Below, piece by piece: positions 8,634 through 15,667 of a stretch of 64,000 bases of DNA; position 1 is the first letter of the stretch, and each line of letters opens with the position of its first letter. Both the position numbers and the translations under genes were made by a program. This DNA is from Puerhibacterium puerhi. Its GTDB lineage: Bacteria; Actinomycetota; Actinomycetes; Actinomycetales; Cellulomonadaceae. Under the pieces are notes generated by a model. It had not been told where the DNA came from and ran no database searches. It saw only the letters and a list, made by a program, of their open reading frames with translations. The stretch lies in the NCBI RefSeq assembly GCF_009846865.1, contig NZ_WUWN01000001.1:248001-312000 (forward strand), in the 5' to 3' direction.

Positions 8634-10319
8634 TCAGCCGTCGGCGCCCTCCCCGCCCTCGGCCGCACGCGCGACCGCCTGGGTGGCGAGCTCGACGTAC
8701 TGGGTGCTGCCGGCCGCCTCGAGCTCGGCGACGTAGGCGTCCCACTCGTCGAACGAGCGCTGACCGAGGATGAACGCCGCGGTGTTCTGGTTGACGATGT
8801 CCCCGAGGGTCGTCTGGAGCAGCGACGCCTGCTCCTGCTCCATCTCGTTGAACGGGACGGCGGGCGGCAGCGGCAGCTCCTCCTTCTCGTTCATGCCCTC
8901 GATGAACTCGATCACCTCGGGGCGGAGCATCGACAGGTCGAGGTCCTCGGTCGAGCCGTGCGCGAGCATCCAGACGCCGTTGTGGTAGCCGAAGTCGCGG
9001 CGCAGCTCCTTGGGCGCGCCCGGGTTGAGGCCGTTGACGTCGATGTCGGGCATCAGGGCTCGCTTGCCGTCCGCGTCCTTGGTGTAGGTCTCACCCTCGA
9101 CGCCCCACTTGGCGAACTCGAGGCCCTCGTCCGAGTAGTACAGCCAGTCGACGAACTGCAGCATCGCGACGAAGTGGTCGGACTTGGCCGCCTCGGCGCT
9201 GAAGACGATGCCGGACTCGCGGCGGGTGCCGCCGGCGAGGTTGTTGCCCGCCGGGCCTGCCGGCACCACGATCTGGTGCACCTCGGCCTCGGTGTTGCCC
9301 TGCGACTCGAAGTTCGCCCGGTACTTGATGAGCTCCTGGTCGTTGGACGAGATGGCCAGCGCCTGGCTCGAGGCGAACTTCTCCTCGCCCTCGGCCATCT
9401 CCTGCGTGACCGACTCGGGGTCCATCAGGCCGTCGGCGATCAGCGAGTGGAAGTACTCCAGCAGCGCGCGGTACTCGTCGGTCGCGCCGGTGTAGCGAGC
9501 CTCGGTGCCCTCCTCGTTCCACGTGAGACCGTTGCCGTAGCCCTCGCCGGCCGACGTGCCGAAGTTCGGCGCGGCCGCGTTGAGCGTCTGCTCCATCGGG
9601 CTGTTGATCGACCACTTGTCCGTGTAGGGGTAGGCGGCGTCCGGGTTGGCCGCCTTGATGGTCTCGAGCTGCTCCTTGAACTCGTCCCAGGTCTTCGGGT
9701 CCTCGGTGAGCCCGGCCGCCTCCCAGACGTCCTTGCGGATCGCGATCGAGTACTGCGGCTTGGCGATCTCGTGGATGCCGGGCAGCAGGTAGTACTTGCC
9801 GTCCGCCTGGCGGAGCTGGTCGATCTCCTCCTGCAGGTCCCACCTCTCGATCTTGTCGACGAAGTTGGGCATGTACTCGTCGACGTAGTCCGAGATCGGC
9901 AGCAGCGCGCCGCCGGCCACGAACTGGGTCTCGTCGCCCGCGTAGATGGAGGGCATGATCTCCGGGGCGTCACCGGAGCTGATCAGCACCGAGCGGCGGG
10001 TCTGGAGGTCCGCGAGCGGCACGTTCACCGGGTCGAACGTGACGTTCTGGTTCTCCTGAAGGTGCTTCAGGATCGACCACTCCGAGTTGTACGGGTAGTC
10101 GGGGTGGTCGCGGTACAGGAGGCTGAACTCGACCGGCTCCGTCGCCTTGAAGGTCGTCCCGACCTCGTAGTCCTCCATGTAGCCGACCTGCGACGCCAGG
10201 TCGATCTCGCCGGCGGCGTCGTCCTCGGCCCCGGGGCTCGACGAGCACGCCGTCAGCGTGACCGCCAGGGCGCTCGCCGCGGCGATCCCCGCGACGGCCC
10301 TCCTACGCGTGATCCTCAT
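8634..10319 (-). CDS. Extracellular sugar-binding lipoprotein (LplA/YtcQ type)
   Basis: A 561-residue protein with an n-region MRITRRRAVAG, a short hydrophobic stretch and the lipobox LTAC with lipidated Cys25, so it should be anchored to the outer face of the membrane. The mature part is a long family-1 solute-binding protein (GDAPEIMPSIYAG, KPQYSIAIRKDVWEAAGL, SDHFVAMLQFVDWLYYSDEG). Two LplB/LplC-type permeases lie directly upstream in the same operon and the GH39 xylosidase downstream, which suggests xylo- or aldouronate-oligosaccharides as ligand. The ATG at 10319 follows AAGGAGAA; the frame is open much further upstream, but that part overlaps the permease gene. No ATPase gene is nearby, as is common for this class, which shares an MsiK-like ATPase. 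Confidence 0.92.
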   Translation of the reverse strand: MRITRRRAVAGIAAASALAVTLTACSSSPGAEDDAAGEIDLASQVGYMEDYEVGTTFKATEPVEFSLLYRDHPDYPYNSEWSILKHLQENQNVTFDPVNVPLADLQTRRSVLISSGDAPEIMPSIYAGDETQFVAGGALLPISDYVDEYMPNFVDKIERWDLQEEIDQLRQADGKYYLLPGIHEIAKPQYSIAIRKDVWEAAGLTEDPKTWDEFKEQLETIKAANPDAAYPYTDKWSINSPMEQTLNAAAPNFGTSAGEGYGNGLTWNEEGTEARYTGATDEYRALLEYFHSLIADGLMDPESVTQEMAEGEEKFASSQALAISSNDQELIKYRANFESQGNTEAEVHQIVVPAGPAGNNLAGGTRRESGIVFSAEAAKSDHFVAMLQFVDWLYYSDEGLEFAKWGVEGETYTKDADGKRALMPDIDVNGLNPGAPKELRRDFGYHNGVWMLAHGSTEDLDLSMLRPEVIEFIEGMNEKEELPLPPAVPFNEMEQEQASLLQTTLGDIVNQNTAAFILGQRSFDEWDAYVAELEAAGSTQYVELATQAVARAAEGGEGADG

Positions 10320-10390
10320 GGTTCTCCTTGGTTGTGAACGTCGTCGTTCGCGACTGTCAGGTGGACGGTGGTGGGCACGCGGGACCCGGG

Positions 10391-11320
10391 TCAGCCCTTG
10401 ACGGAGCCGAGCATGACCCCGGACACGAAGTACTTCTGGATGAACGGGTACAGGCAGACGATCGGCAGGACCGTCAGCAGCATCGCGACGGACTGCACGT
10501 TGGAGGCGATCTGGACGGCGTCGCTGCCGAGGCTCTCGGTGGACGTCGCCGCCGCCAGCAGGTTGCGCAGGTACACCGTGACCGGGTAGAGGTCCCGCTG
10601 GTCGAAGTAGAGGTACGCCTGGAACCACGAGTTCCAGAACTGCACCGCGTAGAAGAGGATCATCGTGGCGATGACGGCCTTCGACAGCGGCAGGACGACG
10701 CGGAAGAACACGCCGTAGGTGGTCAGCCCGTCGATCGAGGCCGCCTCCTCGAGCTCCTGCGGGAAGTTGTCGAAGAACGACTTCATCACCAGGAGGTTGA
10801 AGACGTTGATCGCGTTCGGCAGCACGATGGCCCAGATCGTGTTCTTGAAGCCGAGGGCGTTGACCAGCAGGTAGTTCGGGATGAGGCCGCCGGCGTAGAG
10901 CATGGTCACCAGGGCCATGCCGACCAGCAGGCCGCGGCCCTTGAGCTGCGGCTTCGACAGCGCATAGGCGAACGACGTGGTGAGCACCATCGCGATCGCC
11001 GTCGCGACGACGGTGTAGACGACGGTGTTCTTGTAGTTGATCCAGAACATCGGGTCGCTGACCACGCCCTGGAACGTGGTGACGTTGAAGCCGCGCGGGA
11101 AGATGTTCACCTCGCCGGCGGCGATGTATCCCTGCGAGCTGAACGCCTTGGCGACGAGGTTGAGGAACGGGTACAGGGTCAGCAGCCCCACCAGGGTCAG
11201 CGCGACCGTGTTGAGCACGGTGAAGACCCGGTATCCGGTGGTCTCCTTGACGCGCGTGGTGCTGCCGCGGACCGCCGCGAGGTCGGGGCCGGCGCTGACG
11301 GGGTCGAGGACTTCGTTCAC
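10391..11320 (-). CDS. ABC sugar permease, LplC/YtcP type
   Basis: A 309-residue inner-membrane permease with six predicted hydrophobic segments and the EAA loop EAASIDGLTTYGVFFRVVLP that contacts the ATPase. The C-terminal VSGVMLGSVKG is characteristic of the LplC branch. The GTG at 11320 overlaps the TGA of the other permease (GTGA), so the two are coupled. It is the second permease half of the importer fed by the lipoprotein encoded 71 bp downstream. Confidence 0.92.
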   Translation of the reverse strand: MNEVLDPVSAGPDLAAVRGSTTRVKETTGYRVFTVLNTVALTLVGLLTLYPFLNLVAKAFSSQGYIAAGEVNIFPRGFNVTTFQGVVSDPMFWINYKNTVVYTVVATAIAMVLTTSFAYALSKPQLKGRGLLVGMALVTMLYAGGLIPNYLLVNALGFKNTIWAIVLPNAINVFNLLVMKSFFDNFPQELEEAASIDGLTTYGVFFRVVLPLSKAVIATMILFYAVQFWNSWFQAYLYFDQRDLYPVTVYLRNLLAAATSTESLGSDAVQIASNVQSVAMLLTVLPIVCLYPFIQKYFVSGVMLGSVKG

Positions 11321-12297
11321 CACAGGGAGCTCCCGGTGATCCGACGCGAGATCGCGTTGGCGGCAAAGACGAGGACGAGGCCGATGAGCGCCTCGAAGAG
11401 GCCGATCGCGGTGGCGTAGCTCAGCTGCCCGGACGTCAGGCCGACACGGTAGACGTACGTGGACAGCACGTCCGCGGTTGGGTAGGTCAGCGGGTTGTAG
11501 AGGAGGAAGACCTTCTCGAACCCGACCGCCATGAACTGCCCGATGTTGAGGATGAGCAGCACCATCATGGTCGGGCGGATGCCCGGCAGCGTGATGTGCC
11601 ACGTCTGCTTCCACCGGTTGGCGCCGTCGATCCGAGACGCCTCGTAGAGCTGCTCGTCGATCGTCGTGAGCGCCGCGAGGTAGAGGATCGTGCCCCACCC
11701 GACGGTCTGCCAGACCTCCGAGGAGACGTAGATCGTGCGGAACCACTCGGCCCGCTGCATGAACGACACCGGGTCGCCGCCGAGGGCCTCGACGATCTTG
11801 TTGACGGTGCCGTCGAGCGACGTGAGCTCGAAGACGAAGCCCGCCACGATGACCACGGACATGAAGTGCGGCAGGTAGCTGACCGTCTGCACGGCCTTCT
11901 TGAACCAGCGCACCCGCACCTCGTTGAGCATGAGGGCCAGGACGACCGGCAGCGGGAACACCACGACGAGCGTCAGGGCGCCGATGATCGCCGTGTTCGC
12001 GAACGTGTCCCAGAACTTCGGGTCCTGGATGAACCGCTCGACGTAGTAGAGCCCGACCCACTCCTCGCCGAAGATCGAGCCGCCCGGCTGGAAGCGGCGG
12101 AACGCGATGACCGCGCCCGCCATCGGCACGTACTTGAAGATCAGGAAGAACAGCAGCGGGAGCACCGCGAGGCTGTACAGCCGCCAGTCCTTGCGCAGCG
12201 CGCGCGCCCAGCCCTCGCGGCCGGGCTGCGGCCGAGCGGGCGTGGCGACGTCGGGCTGTCCCAGCGGGACGGGAGGCGCAGCGGTCCTCAGTGACAT
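11317..12297 (-). CDS. ABC sugar permease, LplB/YtcQ-partner type
   Basis: A 326-residue permease starting with a 35-residue cytoplasmic tail, then LYSLAVLPLLFFLIFKYVPM and five further hydrophobic segments. The EAA loop is EASRIDGANRWKQTWHITLP. FRRFQPGGSIFGEEWVGL is the usual LplB N-terminal loop. The ATG at 12297 is preceded by GAGAGGA. It is the first gene of the importer operon, divergent from a LacI regulator; the operator-like repeats between them are the likely control point. Confidence 0.92.
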   Translation of the reverse strand: MSLRTAAPPVPLGQPDVATPARPQPGREGWARALRKDWRLYSLAVLPLLFFLIFKYVPMAGAVIAFRRFQPGGSIFGEEWVGLYYVERFIQDPKFWDTFANTAIIGALTLVVVFPLPVVLALMLNEVRVRWFKKAVQTVSYLPHFMSVVIVAGFVFELTSLDGTVNKIVEALGGDPVSFMQRAEWFRTIYVSSEVWQTVGWGTILYLAALTTIDEQLYEASRIDGANRWKQTWHITLPGIRPTMMVLLILNIGQFMAVGFEKVFLLYNPLTYPTADVLSTYVYRVGLTSGQLSYATAIGLFEALIGLVLVFAANAISRRITGSSLW

Positions 12298-12352
12298 CGT
12301 CGTCCTCTCGAGCGACGACGCCGGGCGGAGACCCCCACGTCGTCGTGCGTTT

Positions 12353-12363
12353 CGAAAGTTTCG
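12353..12363. promoter_or_regulatory. Operator-like palindrome CGAAAGTTTCG
   Basis: A perfect 11-bp palindrome around a central G, 56 bp upstream of the permease start. A near copy (12538-12548) lies by the LacI start. Confidence 0.6.
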
Positions 12364-12425
12364 GCCTCTGTGCCGATTGCTACCAGGACCGTAGGGGGCC
12401 CGGATCGAGGGGTCAACCGTCAATG

Positions 12426-12437
12426 CGAACGTTTTCG
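12426..12437. promoter_or_regulatory. LacI-type operator CGAACGTTTTCG
   Basis: A 12-bp near-palindrome with the ACGT centre typical of LacI-family sites, in the middle of the divergent region. It differs from the other two sites here by one extra central base pair. Confidence 0.6.
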
Positions 12438-12537
12438 GTCACGGAATGGTCACGGTCCGAAGCGCCTGGACCCAAGGTCGGAGCGTCGTGCGGTCGGTGC
12501 TCGCAGCGCGGCAGCGCGCGGAGTACGGTCGAGGCAT

Positions 12538-12548
12538 CGAAAGTTGCG
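12538..12548. promoter_or_regulatory. Operator-like copy CGAAAGTTGCG
   Basis: Ten of 11 bases match the site at 12353. It lies 49 bp before the LacI start, so the regulator could repress itself as well as the importer. Confidence 0.55.
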
Positions 12549-12596
12549 GAGCCTCTCGAGGCGCCACGACACCCCGCCGACCCCCGGACAGCAACG

Positions 12597-13685
12597 ATGA
12601 CGTCGCAGACCACCGCGGAGATCGCCGCCGAGCCCGCCGCCCCCGCGGGCACGCCACCCGACGTGCCGGAGCGCTCCGGGCCGGTCGGCCCCACTATCGC
12701 CCAGATCGCGAGCGAGCTCGGGGTCTCGGTGCCCACCGTCTCGAAGGTGCTCAACGGCCGCGCCGACGTCGCGCCTGCCACCCGGGCTCGCGTCGAGGAG
12801 GCGCTCCAGCGGCACCGCTACCGGCGCCGGCCGTCGCGCCGGCCCGCCGGCACCGGCCTGGTGGACCTCGCGTTCCACGAGCTGGGGTCGATGTGGTCGA
12901 TGGAGATCATCCGCGGGGTCGAGGACGCCGCGGCGCGGCGCCGGACGAGCGTCATCCTGTCCGACCTGTCCGGTTCCCACCGCCCGCCGCGCACATGGCT
13001 CGAGACGACGCTCGCGCGCCCGCCGCTCGGTGTGCTGCTCGTGGCCGCCCAGCTCGAGCCGGGCCAGCAGCGCCGCCTCGTGAGCCGCTCGATCCCCGTC
13101 GTCGTCATCGACACCGACGGAGAGCCGCCGGCGGACGTGCCGACCGTCGGCTCCGACAACTGGAACGGCGGCCTGGCCGCGTCCCGGCACCTGCTGCAGC
13201 TCGGGCACCGCCGCGTCGCCGCGATCAGCGGCCCGTCGGACATGCTGTGCTCCCGCGCCCGCATGGACGGGTTCCGCAGCGCCCATGCCGAGGCCGGCGT
13301 CTCGCTCGACCCCACGTTCGTGCGCGAGGGCAACTTCAACCTCGAGGGCGGCTACGCCCAGGCCCTCGACCTGCTACGACGCCGGGACCGCCCCACCGCC
13401 ATCTTCGCGGGCTCCGACCTGCAGGCGCTCGGCGTGCTGCGCGCCGCCCGCGAGCTCGGCCTGTGCGTGCCCGAGGATCTGTCGGTGGTGGGCTACGACG
13501 ACCTGCCCATCGTGGAGTGGACGGCGCCGCGTCTGACCACGGTGCGCCAGCCGCTGGCCGACATGGGGGCGCTGGCCACCTCGATGCTGCTCGACCTCGT
13601 CGACGGCCGGACGCCGGCCACGCTGCGGGTCAACCTCGCCACCGAGCTGGTCGTCCGGGAGTCGACGGCCCCGCCTGCGGCGTGA
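12597..13685 (+). CDS. LacI-family transcriptional regulator of the xylo-oligosaccharide importer
   Basis: A 362-residue LacI protein whose helix-turn-helix (TIAQIASELGVSVPTVSKVL) begins at about residue 34 after an Ala/Pro-rich leader, followed by the sugar-binding domain (IFAGSDLQALGVLRAA, DLSVVGYDDLPIVEWTAPRL). It is divergent from the LplABC-type importer and three operator-like sites occupy the 299-bp gap. The ATG at 12597 has only a weak ribosome-binding site (CCCGGACAG), and the long leader before the helix-turn-helix suggests the true start could lie a little further in. The effector is probably a xylo-oligosaccharide; this is inference. Confidence 0.88.
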   Translation: MTSQTTAEIAAEPAAPAGTPPDVPERSGPVGPTIAQIASELGVSVPTVSKVLNGRADVAPATRARVEEALQRHRYRRRPSRRPAGTGLVDLAFHELGSMWSMEIIRGVEDAAARRRTSVILSDLSGSHRPPRTWLETTLARPPLGVLLVAAQLEPGQQRRLVSRSIPVVVIDTDGEPPADVPTVGSDNWNGGLAASRHLLQLGHRRVAAISGPSDMLCSRARMDGFRSAHAEAGVSLDPTFVREGNFNLEGGYAQALDLLRRRDRPTAIFAGSDLQALGVLRAARELGLCVPEDLSVVGYDDLPIVEWTAPRLTTVRQPLADMGALATSMLLDLVDGRTPATLRVNLATELVVRESTAPPAA

Positions 13686-13744
13686 CGCGCGGCGCGCGCC
13701 GCGACGCCGGGCGCGGACCCGCGGCTCGGTCCACGATGGGCACC

Positions 13745-14749
13745 ATGACCACACGGAGCCCCAAGTCGATCCTGTTCGTCGGCGGCAGCGGCGTCATCAG
13801 CCACGCGAGCGTCGCCCGCGCCGTCGCGCTCGGCCACCGCGTCACCCTGCTCAACCGCGGCCGCTCCTCGCAGCGACCGCTGCCCGACGACGTCGAGACA
13901 CTCGTCGCCGACGCCACCGACCACGACGCCGTGGACGCCGCCCTGGCGGGGCGGGAGTTCGACGTCGTCGCGCAGTTCCGGGCCTTCACGCCGGACCACG
14001 TCTCGCGCGACGTGCTGCGCTTCGCCGGGCGCACCGGCCAGTACGTGTTCATCAGCTCGGCGTCGGCCTACCAGACGCCGCCAGCGCGGGTGCCCGTCAC
14101 CGAGTCGACCCCGCTGGCCAACCCGTTCTGGCAGTACTCGCGGGACAAGATCGCCTGCGAGGAGGTGCTCGTGCGGGCCTCGCGCGAGAACGGCTTCCCG
14201 ATGACGATCGTGCGGCCGTCGCACACCTACGACCGCACGCTGATCCCCACCACCGGCGGGTGGACCGACGTCGCGCGGCTGCGCGCCGGGCGCCCCGTCG
14301 TCGTGCACGGCGACGGCACGACGCAGTGGACGCTGACACACACCGAGGACTTCGCCGTCGGGTTCGTCGGCCTGCTCGGCAACCCGCTCGCCGTCGGCGA
14401 CAGCTTCCACATCACCGGCTCGCACGCGCCGACCTGGGACCAGGTCTACCGCTGGCTCGCCGCGGCCGCCGGAGTCGACGAGCCGGAGCTGGTGCACGTG
14501 GCCAGCGAGACGATCGCGAAGGTGCTGCCCGACGTCGGGCCGGGCCTGCTGGGCGACAAGGCGCACTCGATGACGTTCGACACCTCGAAGCTCGCGGCGC
14601 TCGTGCCGGAGTTCCGCACCACCATCACCTACGACGAGGCCGCCGTCGAGCAGGTGGCCTGGTACGACGCGCACCCCGAGGCCCAGCAGGTGGACGCAGC
14701 TCTCGACGCCGGGTTCGACAAGCTCGTGGAGCACGCCCGGTCGCTGTGA
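13745..14749 (+). CDS. NAD-dependent epimerase/dehydratase (extended SDR)
   Basis: A 334-residue Rossmann protein with the nucleotide-binding strand ILFVGGSGVISHASV near the N-terminus, the catalytic SSASAYQTP serine/tyrosine region and a second conserved YSRDKIACEEVL (Tyr-x-x-x-Lys). This is the extended short-chain dehydrogenase architecture found in sugar epimerases. It follows the LacI gene by about 60 bp on the same strand. Two starts compete: ATG 13736 and ATG 13745. The second has a CACGAT box seven bases upstream, which matches the leaderless pattern seen throughout the window, so I chose it. The substrate is unknown; a nucleotide sugar or an aldose is possible. Confidence 0.8.
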   Translation: MTTRSPKSILFVGGSGVISHASVARAVALGHRVTLLNRGRSSQRPLPDDVETLVADATDHDAVDAALAGREFDVVAQFRAFTPDHVSRDVLRFAGRTGQYVFISSASAYQTPPARVPVTESTPLANPFWQYSRDKIACEEVLVRASRENGFPMTIVRPSHTYDRTLIPTTGGWTDVARLRAGRPVVVHGDGTTQWTLTHTEDFAVGFVGLLGNPLAVGDSFHITGSHAPTWDQVYRWLAAAAGVDEPELVHVASETIAKVLPDVGPGLLGDKAHSMTFDTSKLAALVPEFRTTITYDEAAVEQVAWYDAHPEAQQVDAALDAGFDKLVEHARSL

Positions 14750-14760
14750 GGCCGGGCGCC

Positions 14761-14800
14761 CGTGCTGCGCGCCGGCCGTCCGGGCGGCTGGCGCAGCACG
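14761..14800. terminator. Hairpin between SDR and HAD genes
   Basis: Positions 14761-14770 (CGTGCTGCGC) pair perfectly with 14791-14800, with further partial pairing of the GC-rich interior. It ends one base before the TAGCCT box of the next gene and probably insulates it. Confidence 0.5.
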
Positions 14801-14806
14801 TAGCCT
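14801..14806 (+). promoter_or_regulatory. Leaderless-type -10 box TAGCCT of the HAD gene
   Basis: TAGCCT lies six bases before the ATG at 14813, so transcription would begin at or next to the start codon. No ribosome-binding site precedes that ATG. Confidence 0.5.
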
Positions 14807-14812
14807 GCCGGT

Positions 14813-15484
14813 ATGACCTCCCCCGCTCCCCTGGTGCTTCTCGACCTCGACGGCACGCTGACCGACTCGGCGCCCGGCATCACGGCGTCGGTGGCCCACG
14901 CCTACACGTCGCTGGGGCTGCCGGTGCCGGACGCCGCGACGCTGCGATCGTTCGTCGGCCCGCCGATCACCGACTCGTTCCCGCGCCACGGCGTGCCGGC
15001 CGAGCGGGTGGCGGAGGCGATCGCCGCCTACCGGGCGCGGTTCGCCGAGTCGGGCATGTGGGAGAACTCGGTGTTCGACGGCGTCCCCGAGGTGCTGCGC
15101 GAGCTGCGCGCGGCCGGCTGCGTGCTGGCCGTGGCGACGTCCAAGCCGGAGGTGTTCGCCCGGCCGATCACCGAGCGGTTCGGCCTCGCCGCGCTGGTCG
15201 ACGGCGTGTTCGGCGCGCCGCTGGACGAGTCCTCCACCAAGGCCGACGTCATCGCCGCGGCCCTGGCCACGCTCGGGCGCACGGCGGGCGACGCGCCGAC
15301 GGTCATGGTCGGCGACCGCGAGCACGACGTGCACGGTGCCGCGGCCCACGGCATCGACTGCCTGGGCGTGTCCTGGGGGTACGCCGCGCCGGGCGAGCTC
15401 GCGGCGGCGGGCGCCGTCGCCGTCGTCGACGACGTCGCCAAGCTGGCCGACGCGATCCTGACCCGCCTCGGCCTCCCCGCCTGA
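14813..15484 (+). CDS. HAD-superfamily phosphatase (phosphoglycolate phosphatase-like)
   Basis: A 223-residue HAD hydrolase. Motif I is DLDGTLTDS (nucleophile D11, acid D13), motif II lies around VATSKP, the motif III lysine is in SSTKAD, and motif IV is MVGDREHDVHGA. The helical cap between residues 20 and 85 is subclass I. The usual annotation for this arrangement is phosphoglycolate phosphatase or pyrophosphatase PpaX; the true substrate cannot be read from the sequence. The start appears leaderless (TAGCCT box). It is convergent with clpC, separated by a complex hairpin region. Confidence 0.85.
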   Translation: MTSPAPLVLLDLDGTLTDSAPGITASVAHAYTSLGLPVPDAATLRSFVGPPITDSFPRHGVPAERVAEAIAAYRARFAESGMWENSVFDGVPEVLRELRAAGCVLAVATSKPEVFARPITERFGLAALVDGVFGAPLDESSTKADVIAAALATLGRTAGDAPTVMVGDREHDVHGAAAHGIDCLGVSWGYAAPGELAAAGAVAVVDDVAKLADAILTRLGLPA

Positions 15485-15486
15485 CG

Positions 15487-15580
15487 CCGAGATAGAGACC
15501 CCTCCCGCCGAGTTAGAGAGGGGACCTCTCTAACTCGGCGGGAGGGGTCTCTATCTCGCGGGAAGGGGTCTCTATCTCGG
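15487..15580. repeat. Nested inverted repeat with a perfect 34-bp stem plus a third partial arm
   Basis: Positions 15488-15521 pair perfectly with 15525-15558 around a three-base loop. Inside the stem is a second 15-bp palindrome unit built on GAGTTAGAGAG; the outer arm is built on GAGATAGAGACC. A third copy of the outer arm (15563-15580) follows, so two alternative long stems are possible. It sits between convergent HAD and clpC genes. It may be a bidirectional terminator or a small mobile repeat (REP/MITE-like). Confidence 0.75.
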
Positions 15581-15590
15581 CGGGGACGGC

Positions 15591-15628
15591 GAAGGGCCCC
15601 GGCCTCCTTGCGGAGACCGGGGCCCTTC
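15591..15628. terminator. clpC terminator hairpin
   Basis: GAAGGGCCCCGG at 15591-15602 pairs with its complement at 15617-15628, with four more pairs after one mismatch, closed by a short loop. It starts 40 bp past the clpC stop on the minus strand. No T-tract follows. Confidence 0.7.
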
Positions 15629-15667
15629 GTGTGCGGTCGGCAGACCGGGTCGATCAGCTCCCGACGA

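Noticed and set aside
10334-10351. GTGAACG-TCGT-CGTTCGC inverted repeat before the solute-binding gene
   Set aside because: One mismatch in a seven-base arm; too weak to claim as an operator or attenuator, although the position within the operon is suggestive.
8634-11366. A 910-residue reading of the solute-binding gene including about 350 upstream codons
   Set aside because: The upstream part is the permease gene in another frame; the lipoprotein signal begins at 10319.
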